A DNA stretch of 13,813 nt, taken from the NCBI GenBank assembly GCA_011525445.1, contig WTGE01000480.1, positions 1-13,813 of the forward strand. The letters run 5' to 3'. Of the stretch, positions 7,614-13,813 are shown one piece after another (the stretch's first letter is position 1; each line of letters opens with the position of its first letter). This stretch comes from Synechococcus sp. CO36386bin_37 (lineage in GTDB: Bacteria > Cyanobacteriota > Cyanobacteriia > PCC-6307 > Cyanobiaceae). The notes beneath the pieces were generated by a model. It did not search any database and had not been told where the DNA came from. It saw only the letters and a list, made by a program, of their open reading frames with translations. Made by a program: the position numbers and the translations under genes.

Positions 7614-7686
7614 CGTGACATTTCAGCTGTCTTCCAGCTTCCGCCCTGATGTGGCCGCTGAAAAGTGGAAGACTAAGGCCAGATGC

Positions 7687-7962
7687 GTGATTGGAACATT
7701 GCCGAAACTTGTTCGTTCGTTGTACCGATTGGTTGCTTTGGATGGCAGTCCCCATCCGGTGCTGGATGCGCCTTACGAATCGATGGATGCGGCTGAGGCT
7801 GCCGCACAACTTTGGTGTTCAGGCCAGGGGCGAGCGCTTTCCCTCGAACAGCGAGGAATCGGTTTAGAGGTGCAGACCAGCTGCGGTGCCTGGCGAACGA
7901 TTGGTTATCCACCGGTTTGTCTGTTGGACAGTGAAGAGCCGTCCGAAACCCCCGAGCTCTGA
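7687..7962 (+). CDS. small hypothetical protein upstream of the thiamine-binding gene
   Basis: This is a 91-residue soluble protein that I do not recognise. Visible are LPKLVRSLYRLVALDG near the start, then YESMDAAEAAAQLWCSGQG, then GIGLEVQTSCGAWRTIGYPP. The pattern of strand, helix and strand suggests a compact alpha/beta fold that may bind a ligand or partner. The frame stays open upstream to a GTG at 7615, but that would almost abut the divergent gene and has no ribosome site. The GTG at 7687 has AAGG 8 bases upstream and leaves 73 bases for promoters, so I prefer it; a TTG at 7699 is also possible. It ends 3 bases before the next gene's ATG, so the two are probably co-translated. Confidence 0.6.
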   Translation: MIGTLPKLVRSLYRLVALDGSPHPVLDAPYESMDAAEAAAQLWCSGQGRALSLEQRGIGLEVQTSCGAWRTIGYPPVCLLDSEEPSETPEL

Positions 7963-7965
7963 ACC

Positions 7966-8268
7966 ATGAATGTGAGTGTGGACCTTTGTGTGGTTCCTGT
8001 TGGCGTGGAGGGTTCACTCTCTCCTTGGGTGGCGATCTGCCATGAGCTGATCCAAGAATCAGGGCTGGAGTATGAGCTTGGACCCAATGGAACAGCGATT
8101 GAAGGCGATTGGGATGCGGTGTTTGCCTGCGTCAAGCGCTGTCACGAGCGCTTGCATGCCGAGGGGGTTCCGAGACTTCATGCCACATTGCGTGTGAACA
8201 CCCGTGTGGATAAATCACAGTCGTTCCGCGAAAAGGTCTCCAGCGTTGAGAGGCTCCTGAACCGGTAA
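7966..8268 (+). CDS. MTH1187/UPF0045-type thiamine-binding protein
   Basis: The 100-residue protein matches the small MTH1187 / UPF0045 family (thiamine-binding, ferredoxin-like fold) across its length: VDLCVVPVGVEGSLSPWVA at the N-terminus, ESGLEYELGPNGTAIEGDWDAVFA in the middle, VPRLHATLRVNTRVDKS and a final helix EKVSSVERLL. Family members form tetramers and bind thiamine-like ligands in the cytosol; their physiological role is not well settled. The ATG at 7966 follows the previous stop by 3 bases, pointing to an operon with the unknown protein at 7687. No thiamine biosynthesis gene or TPP riboswitch is visible nearby. Confidence 0.85.
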   Translation: MNVSVDLCVVPVGVEGSLSPWVAICHELIQESGLEYELGPNGTAIEGDWDAVFACVKRCHERLHAEGVPRLHATLRVNTRVDKSQSFREKVSSVERLLNR

Positions 8269-8375
8269 ATGTCTTGATCCGTTCCCGTCTGATGTAAATC
8301 TGAAGAATCGAGGCGTCGCATTCTCATTGATCTTGCTTGTGTCTTGAATGAGATCAGAACTTGGTTGGGTCGTCG

Positions 8376-8930
8376 ATGTGGCATCCCATTTTTGGTACCT
8401 CCTGGCTCACCTTGTTTCTCATCGCCTCCTCTTGGGTGGGGGTCACAGGTCTGGGAACCCGAGCTCGCGCTCAGTCCTGGAATGACATCGGTGACTACGC
8501 CTCACTGATCCGTCGAGCAGGAACCCAGACCATGGTTGCGAAAGACTGTCCATCCGGCCTTTTGGGGGCTTTTCACGCTGGAAGGAACGCGCTGTTGTTG
8601 TGCTCCAACAACCTGAACAACGATCCCCGGCAGGTGTGGACCGTGCTGGCCCATGAATCAGCCCACGTGATGCAGGATTGTCAGAAGGGATCCCTGTTGC
8701 CCGATCACCAGATCGCAGATGCTCTGGTTCAGATTCAAAGGCAATCGCAGAATGCGATTCAGGAACTGCGTTTGTATCACCAATCTCAGCGTCGCGATGA
8801 AATTGAGGCCAGGTTGGTTCAGGGATTACCCATGGCTGAAGTTAAGGCATTATTTCGAGATTTCTGCGCTGATCGCTTGAGCGGGCGCTCCTCTGACCAT
8901 TCTTCGACGAAGGGCTTGGATGATGGATGA
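8376..8930 (+). CDS. secreted/periplasmic HExxH protein, putative zinc metallopeptidase
   Basis: The 184-residue protein starts with a signal-peptide-like segment: a short N-region, a hydrophobic core (about 9-26, WLTLFLIASSWVGVTG) and an ARAQS cleavage-like site near residue 33. The mature part contains VLAHESAHVMQDC, with the zincin motif HESAH at 93-97. A glutamate-rich helix RRDEIEARL (139-147) could supply the third zinc ligand. Four cysteines (58, 76, 102, 164) could form disulfides outside the cytoplasm. I infer a zinc-dependent peptidase or an inactive relative; the substrate is unknown. The frame opens at a TTG (8361), but the ATG at 8376 starts directly at the signal peptide, although no strong Shine-Dalgarno is visible. 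Its end overlaps the next gene. Confidence 0.72.
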   Translation: MWHPIFGTSWLTLFLIASSWVGVTGLGTRARAQSWNDIGDYASLIRRAGTQTMVAKDCPSGLLGAFHAGRNALLLCSNNLNNDPRQVWTVLAHESAHVMQDCQKGSLLPDHQIADALVQIQRQSQNAIQELRLYHQSQRRDEIEARLVQGLPMAEVKALFRDFCADRLSGRSSDHSSTKGLDDG

Positions 8931-9219
8931 AGATGCCCCGATCACGCCTATCACCGGTCCAATAATCGATGCTGAGGGTCGACTCACCTACATGGGTGAG
9001 GACGGTCGTCGATACGTGGTGACGGATGGTGATGAACGCGATGACACTTCCTCTGCAGCGGTTATGGAGGCACTACGTAGTGCTGGACCGTTGTTTGAGG
9101 AGATTGAAACGCTCTGTCAGGGTTGGGTGGATGAGGTGAGTGACGCAGCGTTAGGTCGAGAAGAGGCGATTGCACTTCTGCTGGCGACCCTTGAGACTTT
9201 GCTCGATCAGGAGAGCTGA
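8920..9219 (+). CDS. small acidic protein overlapping the HExxH gene, unknown function
   Basis: This 99-residue, strongly acidic protein has no cysteine-rich or membrane segment. After PITPITGPIIDAEGRLTYMG comes a likely beta hairpin (GRRYVVTDGDE). The second half is helical: AVMEALRSAGPLFEEIETL, then a final helix EEAIALLLATLETLL. I do not recognise the family. Two ATGs stand in tandem (8920 and 8923), and AAGGGC just upstream can act as ribosome site. The start lies inside the last codons of the preceding gene in another frame (11-base overlap), which points to translational coupling with the putative metallopeptidase. Confidence 0.72.
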   Translation: MMDEDAPITPITGPIIDAEGRLTYMGEDGRRYVVTDGDERDDTSSAAVMEALRSAGPLFEEIETLCQGWVDEVSDAALGREEAIALLLATLETLLDQES

Positions 9220-9260
9220 CACCCTTGTGTTTACGGTGGCGATTCCTAATCTGATTTTCA

Positions 9261-9668
9261 ATGGGTCCAAAGTTGCCTGGCTATTGGTTGATGACCTGGC
9301 TTGGACTGATTGGAAATGTGCTGGCCTTGCCGGTGATTGGAGTGGTTGCTTTTCAGGCTTCTAGTCTTCAGGCCGCCACCATCAGTGTTGCTTTTGCTTT
9401 GGCCTGGCCTGCCGCGATTGTTGGCATCGTTGCGTCTGCGGGTTTGCTCGGAGAGCGGCAGTGGGGCGTGATTGTGGCGATCGTGGCGTTGTCAATGGCT
9501 TTAGCTGCCTCCCTTCCCTACGGCATTGTGCGCCTCTCGTTGCTTGCTTTAGGTGGAGGGGAACAGGCCCTGGTCCTTGGGGTGATTTCGATCGTGTTGG
9601 GGGGTGTCAATGTGATGGCCCTTCTCTACTGGTGTCGACCGGCCCATCGCCGTGGCGGTCGTCTCTGA
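9261..9668 (+). CDS. small integral membrane protein, about four helices
   Basis: The 135-residue hydrophobic protein has four apparent membrane helices at about residues 8-32, 36-64, 68-92 and 102-124, with short loops and a basic C-terminus (CRPAHRRGGRL). That tail predicts a cytoplasmic end by the positive-inside rule. I recognise no named family or catalytic motif. The ATG at 9261 lies 41 bases after the previous gene and has no good Shine-Dalgarno. The stop is 3 bases before the ATG of the pseudouridine synthase, so the two are probably in one transcript. Confidence 0.72.
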   Translation: MGPKLPGYWLMTWLGLIGNVLALPVIGVVAFQASSLQAATISVAFALAWPAAIVGIVASAGLLGERQWGVIVAIVALSMALAASLPYGIVRLSLLALGGGEQALVLGVISIVLGGVNVMALLYWCRPAHRRGGRL

Positions 9669-9671
9669 GTG

Positions 9672-10352
9672 ATGAATGAGGCGCTTGAAGCACGACCGTC
9701 ATCAATGTCCGCCAGGTTGAAGGTTGCAGGATTGTTGGTGCGCTGTTGGCATCCACGTTTTGTTGTTGTTGAGAAGCCATCTGGGTTGTTGAGTCAACCC
9801 GGTCTGGGAATGGCCCAGAGCGATTCCGTGATTACTCGTGTTCAGGTCGAAAGCCCTGAACTCCGGCTCGTTCATCGCCTGGATCGTGATACGTCTGGTT
9901 TGCTGGTGTTGGCAAGGGATTCAGACAGCCTCAAACAGCTCAGCCGGTTGTTTGAGGCACGCAAGGTGCACAAGTTGTATGCCGCTGATGTCACTGGATG
10001 TCCTGAGTGTGGATCCGGTTCCGTTCGGTTACCGCTAGCGAGACTCTCAACTCATCCCCCACGCTATGGAACCCATCCCAATGGCCGCCACTCCGTGACC
10101 TTATGGCGTTGTGCGCAGCGAGGTCACCAAACCTCTCGCCTTTGGCTTGTGCCTCAGACAGGTCGCTCTCATCAATTGCGGGCCCATTTGGCCGCAATTG
10201 GACTGCCGATCATGGGAGATCCGATTTATGGCTCTTCGGACTCTGGCTTGGCCCATGACCGCATGCATCTGCATGCAATCGGTTTGAGCTTCTGCGATCC
10301 GTTTAGTAGAAGGCGCGTCCGTGTTCGTTCGCCTCTGCCTTGGATTGCTTGA
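9672..10352 (+). CDS. RluA-family RNA pseudouridine synthase
   Basis: This enzyme isomerises specific uridines to pseudouridine in rRNA or tRNA. The 226-residue protein contains VVVEKPSGLLSQPG (31-44), the catalytic motif HRLDRDTSGLLVLA (68-81) with the expected catalytic Asp71, and the C-terminal TGRSHQLRAHLAAIGLPIMGD (163-183). There is no S4 RNA-binding domain, as in RluA-type enzymes, and the total length is close to RluA. The target site (23S rRNA or tRNA) cannot be told from this sequence. The frame opens one codon earlier at a GTG (9669), but ATG at 9672 is preferred. A CPEC pair (110-113) in the insertion after KLYAADVTG is an uncommon detail. It converges on the HD phosphohydrolase with 24 bases between stops. 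Confidence 0.92.
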   Translation: MNEALEARPSSMSARLKVAGLLVRCWHPRFVVVEKPSGLLSQPGLGMAQSDSVITRVQVESPELRLVHRLDRDTSGLLVLARDSDSLKQLSRLFEARKVHKLYAADVTGCPECGSGSVRLPLARLSTHPPRYGTHPNGRHSVTLWRCAQRGHQTSRLWLVPQTGRSHQLRAHLAAIGLPIMGDPIYGSSDSGLAHDRMHLHAIGLSFCDPFSRRRVRVRSPLPWIA

Positions 10353-10376
10353 TTCAGTGAACCAAGCCAGCCATCG

Positions 10377-12482
10377 TTAGGAGCTGAAGCTTCGCTTTGC
10401 TGGGATGGGATAGGGAATGCGCCGATGGCGCATTCGCCTCCAAACCCGCACAAAAGCATGCATAACAAGCTCAACCTCGGCACGGCTCAAGCTGCTTTGA
10501 CTCAGCTGGCCATCTGATAGACGAGCCTCCACAATGCGCCGAACTGTGGTCTGGGCCTCGCTGTCACTGGTATCAGGTGGTAGGGATCGCAAGGCGGCTT
10601 CACAACCATCAGCCAGCATCAAGATGCCGGTTTCCTTGGATCGGGGAGTGGGTCCTCGATAACGGAACAGGCGTTCAGATACAGACGGGTCTTTCTGCCG
10701 GGCCTGATGCAGAAAGAACCCCATTCGCAAGGTGCCCTGATGTTCAGGAATGAAGTCAGCGATTGGCCGCGGCAACCGATAACGCCTGGCCATTTTGAGG
10801 CCCTCGTCAACATGGGCCTGGAGGACCCTTGCACTGGCCAAAGGGTCATTCAACTTGGTGTGTGGATTGGCTTCCCTGGAGGTTTGATTTTCAATGAACC
10901 AGTTCGGAGCATGGAGTTTGCCTACATCGTGATAAAGCGATCCTGTTCTGATGAGATCTACATCGGCCCGAATCGCTCGAGCACCTTCCTCTGCAAGCCC
11001 GCAAATCATCAGCGTGTGCTCAAAGGTTCCGGGTGCTTCAGACGACAAGCGACGAAGCAGAGGGCGTTCTTGGTCGGCTAGTTCCATCAGACGCGCACGG
11101 GTGAGAAGGCCGAAAGAGCTCTCCAGTAGCGGAATGAGCAGGATGGTGAGCATCATCAGCAAGCCCATCAGCAGAGCTTCAGAAGCCAGCTCTCCCGTAC
11201 CCGGTGTGAGCCTGGTCCAAGACAAGTTCACCGCTTTAAATGGTTGGCGCAGGATCAGCATTTCCGCAACCAAGGCTCCAAGTGGTAACAACACCGCGAG
11301 TTGCAACAGCTGAGCTCGGCTTCGCAATCGGCCGGCCTGGATAGCCGCGATGGCCGCAACAGCAGCAGTGATCAGCAGCCGACCTTCCCCCAGTCCACTC
11401 ACGGGAGTGGGCCAAAGCATGCAGCTCATGGCCATCCAGGCGAGGCCGCTGGTGGTTCCCAGTCCTTGGGATAACAGCAGCGTCGGTGGCACGATCACGG
11501 CCAACGGGCTTACGGCTGCACCAAACCAAATTTTGCTGAATTGGCTGATCAGCAGCAGTCCGATTGCCAGAAATCCATGGGAGGCCTCCAGGCAAGGTCT
11601 CTCGCGTTTCATGACTAGAAGCAACACACCACAACTGGCGAGTGCTTCTGTGAAACGCAGCATCCAGATCCCGAGTTTCGGGCTGCGGTTGACCAGTCCA
11701 AAGAAATCGAGAACGTCATAGGCCTGAGAGCTGATCGGTTCACCTTTGCGGGTGATGAGATCACCAGCTTTGACTTCAATGGTTGGAATTCCCTGCTGGG
11801 TGATGAGCTCTTCAATCAGTCTCTGACTGCGGAGTGGATCAGTCTTGAGGTTTCCAGCTCCCTGCAAGGTTGTGGTGATGATCTTGCTGCCCAAGGTCCG
11901 GGCTGGATTGGTGTTGGGCCCCAGTGATTCCAGCTGGAGCAATGAGGCTTGTCTGAGTTGTTCGATGGCCAGCGTGTTCACCAAACCTTGGTTGAGCATG
12001 CGATCCACTGCTCTTCGGATCGTCATGTCCCAGCTTTTTCGATCCTCCTGCGATCGTTGTTCCAGCCACGTCTGCTCGTTTGTATTCAGATTGACTGGCC
12101 CGATTCGATCGATGTCTTGGCTTCTGGCAACGCGTTCCAGCTCGGTGAGGTGGCGTTCAAGCCGAAGCTTGAGGAGCCTCGATTGCTGAGCATCCACCAC
12201 TTGCACAAAGGTGTTGGGCATCAAGCTGGATCGCCTTTGCTCGAGTGCTTCGCTATCAACGACACGTGCCGCTTTGGGTGCAATCGAATCAAACGGGGCG
12301 GGGATTCCAGGTTTTAAGTCGGGTTCGACCAGCCATGGCCAGCTGGAGATCAGCGCCACTCCAATGCAAACCAGCAGCAGTACGAACTTCTGCAAGCGGT
12401 TCCAGCGCAGCACAGGACGACGCGGTGACTCACTCCGCAGCCAGCTTCTCCAGAGCTGGGCTAGAGGATGTGATCGAAACAC
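10377..12482 (-). CDS. membrane HD-domain phosphohydrolase, PgpH/YqfF type (probable c-di-AMP phosphodiesterase)
   Basis: The 701-residue protein has the 7TMR-HDED architecture. There is an N-terminal membrane helix (about 32-49), then a large extracytoplasmic region (about 55-270). A block of hydrophobic segments follows (about 272-455), then a cytoplasmic HD domain. Metal-site residues visible in order are His489 (FEHT), His518-Asp519 (SLYHDVGKL), His541 (NPHTK), His557, His581 (PEHQGT) and Asp625 (LADGCEAA), so the site looks intact. PgpH in Listeria and its relatives hydrolyse c-di-AMP; applying this here is inference from family. The start is a GTG at 12482 without an obvious Shine-Dalgarno. 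The first in-frame ATG is far inside, at residue 88, so a GTG/TTG start is required. It is divergent from folD with a 71-base spacer. Confidence 0.88.
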   Translation of the reverse strand: MFRSHPLAQLWRSWLRSESPRRPVLRWNRLQKFVLLLVCIGVALISSWPWLVEPDLKPGIPAPFDSIAPKAARVVDSEALEQRRSSLMPNTFVQVVDAQQSRLLKLRLERHLTELERVARSQDIDRIGPVNLNTNEQTWLEQRSQEDRKSWDMTIRRAVDRMLNQGLVNTLAIEQLRQASLLQLESLGPNTNPARTLGSKIITTTLQGAGNLKTDPLRSQRLIEELITQQGIPTIEVKAGDLITRKGEPISSQAYDVLDFFGLVNRSPKLGIWMLRFTEALASCGVLLLVMKRERPCLEASHGFLAIGLLLISQFSKIWFGAAVSPLAVIVPPTLLLSQGLGTTSGLAWMAMSCMLWPTPVSGLGEGRLLITAAVAAIAAIQAGRLRSRAQLLQLAVLLPLGALVAEMLILRQPFKAVNLSWTRLTPGTGELASEALLMGLLMMLTILLIPLLESSFGLLTRARLMELADQERPLLRRLSSEAPGTFEHTLMICGLAEEGARAIRADVDLIRTGSLYHDVGKLHAPNWFIENQTSREANPHTKLNDPLASARVLQAHVDEGLKMARRYRLPRPIADFIPEHQGTLRMGFFLHQARQKDPSVSERLFRYRGPTPRSKETGILMLADGCEAALRSLPPDTSDSEAQTTVRRIVEARLSDGQLSQSSLSRAEVELVMHAFVRVWRRMRHRRIPYPIPAKRSFSS
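10415..10435. other. perfect 9-bp inverted repeat near the 3' end of the HD phosphohydrolase gene
   Basis: GAATGCGCC (10415-10423) and GGCGCATTC (10427-10435) are perfect reverse complements around a GAT loop. The stem is GC-rich and lies about 36 bases inside the coding end. No run of T follows it on either strand, so it is not a standard intrinsic terminator. It encodes part of the basic C-terminal tail (RMRHRRIP). Confidence 0.55.
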
Positions 12483-12553
12483 AGCTGCCGATAACTGATA
12501 CAGACGCTAGTCCCATTGAGGAAGCATGCTGGGTTGAGTGTCAACAGACCTCG

Positions 12554-13435
12554 ATGGCTCTCAGGCTGGATGGCAAGCAGCTTGCAAGGCACCTTGAAGT
12601 GCGATTGCAGCAACAGATCCGCAATGGTTTATCGGCAGCAGGTCGGCCTCCTGGTTTGGCAGTGCTTCGTATTGGTGATGATCCCGCAAGTGCGGTGTAC
12701 GTGCGAAACAAGGAGAAAGCCTGTGCCCGGATCGGTGTGGAAAGCTTTGGCTCCCATCTTTCTGCTGATGCATCGGAACACGAGGTGTTGCAGATTATCC
12801 GCCAGCTCAATGCTGATGATCGGGTGGATGGAATTCTTCTTCAGCTCCCCCTTCCTGATGGTTTGGATGCAACACCGTTACTGGCTGAGATTGATCCCAA
12901 CAAGGACGCTGATGGCCTCCATACCCTCAACCTTGGGCGTTTGTTGAAGGGCGAGCAGGGTCCACGAAGTTGTACACCGGCTGGTGTGATGGTGATGTTG
13001 CGCGACCAGGGCATCGACCCTGCCGGCAAGCGTGCCGTCGTGATCGGCCGCAGCATCCTTGTGGGTCAGCCCATGGCTCTGATGCTTCAGGCGGCAAACG
13101 CTACGGTCACGGTGGTTCACTCCAGGACCCAGAACCTCGAGTCGATCACCCGTCAGGCTCAGATATTGGTGGTGGCTGCTGGTCGTCCTGAATTCATTGG
13201 CGCCGACCATGTCTCCTCTGGTTGTGTGGTCGTGGATGTCGGTATCCATCGCCGCAAAGAAGGTGGCCTGTGCGGCGATGTACGTGCTGATGAGCTGGAA
13301 CCGATTGCTTCAGTTCTGTCACCGGTCCCTGGAGGTGTCGGCCCGATGACCGTGACGATGTTGCTGGTTAATACTGTTGTGGCCTGGTGCAGGCGCCATC
13401 AGATTGCAATGGAATTGAACGATTTAGTGGTTTGA
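12554..13435 (+). CDS. folD: bifunctional methylenetetrahydrofolate dehydrogenase / methenyltetrahydrofolate cyclohydrolase
   Basis: FolD interconverts methylene-, methenyl- and 10-formyl-tetrahydrofolate in the cytosol, supplying one-carbon units for purines and formyl-Met-tRNA. The 293-residue length is typical. Visible are the substrate and catalytic segment YVRNKEKAC with Tyr49 and Lys53, [12 protein letters not shown] (94-105), the NADP-binding [12 protein letters not shown] (162-173), and [11 protein letters not shown] (256-266). The frame is open upstream for another 103 codons through the antisense of the HD gene, but the ATG at 12554 begins exactly at the family's usual N-terminus ([11 protein letters not shown]). 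The ribosome site is weak. crtE follows 41 bases downstream on the same strand. Confidence 0.96.
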   Translation: MALRLDGKQLARHLEVRLQQQIRNGLSAAGRPPGLAVLRIGDDPASAVYVRNKEKACARIGVESFGSHLSADASEHEVLQIIRQLNADDRVDGILLQLPLPDGLDATPLLAEIDPNKDADGLHTLNLGRLLKGEQGPRSCTPAGVMVMLRDQGIDPAGKRAVVIGRSILVGQPMALMLQAANATVTVVHSRTQNLESITRQAQILVVAAGRPEFIGADHVSSGCVVVDVGIHRRKEGGLCGDVRADELEPIASVLSPVPGGVGPMTVTMLLVNTVVAWCRRHQIAMELNDLVV

Positions 13436-13449
13436 ATCCCTCGGCCTGA

Positions 13450-13813
<364 letters not shown>

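Noticed and set aside
7615..7686. GTG start at 7615 for the gene upstream of the thiamine-binding protein
   Set aside because: It would leave one base to the divergent gene and has no ribosome site, whereas GTG at 7687 has AAGG 8 bases upstream.
12245..12553. In-frame upstream extension of folD, 103 codons antisense to the HD phosphohydrolase
   Set aside because: FolD homologues start at the MALRLDGK segment (12554). The extension overlaps the well-supported HD gene and its residues look random.

Overview
The window looks like chromosomal DNA from a marine picocyanobacterium of the Synechococcus / higher-GC Prochlorococcus (MIT9313-like) type. The basis is a plant-type lycopene cyclase next to gyrA, a plant-type [2Fe-2S] ferredoxin, a small Nif11-domain protein, a crtE-type prenyl synthase after folD, and dense packing with very short intergenic gaps. 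By eye I see no exact HIP1 octamer (GCGATCGC), which fits marine picocyanobacteria better than most freshwater cyanobacteria. I cannot assign genus or strain from this sequence alone.

Layout. Positions 1-1480 (+) hold the end of gyrA and, overlapping its stop by one base, a lycopene cyclase. Positions 1585-3159 (-) hold a GH57 alpha-glucan enzyme, probably a branching enzyme, with a TTG start. It is divergent from leuA (3291-4913, +), which is followed 6 bases later by a lone sugar-type ABC permease (4920-5756, +).

From 5761 to 9668 there is a run of small genes on both strands: a one-TM coiled-coil protein (-), a Nif11-domain small protein (+), a [2Fe-2S] ferredoxin (+), two small unknown proteins (-), an unknown protein plus an MTH1187-type thiamine-binding protein (+), a secreted HExxH protein overlapped by an acidic small protein (+), and a four-helix membrane protein (+). 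This is the least explained part of the window.

Positions 9672-10352 (+) hold an RluA-family pseudouridine synthase. It converges on a large membrane HD-domain phosphohydrolase of the PgpH/YqfF type (10377-12482, -), the family that hydrolyses c-di-AMP. That gene is divergent from folD (12554-13435, +), and the window ends inside crtE (13477 onward, +), just after the first aspartate-rich motif.

Functionally, crtL and crtE at the two ends belong to carotenoid/isoprenoid synthesis. The GH57 enzyme (glycogen), leuA (leucine), folD (one-carbon folate), gyrA and the pseudouridine synthase are housekeeping. I found no insertion sequence, prophage gene, CRISPR array, tRNA or rRNA, and no convincing new multi-gene system. 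The most open leads are the cysteine-free Nif11 protein with its divergent coiled-coil neighbour, and the overlapping secreted-zincin/acidic-protein pair.
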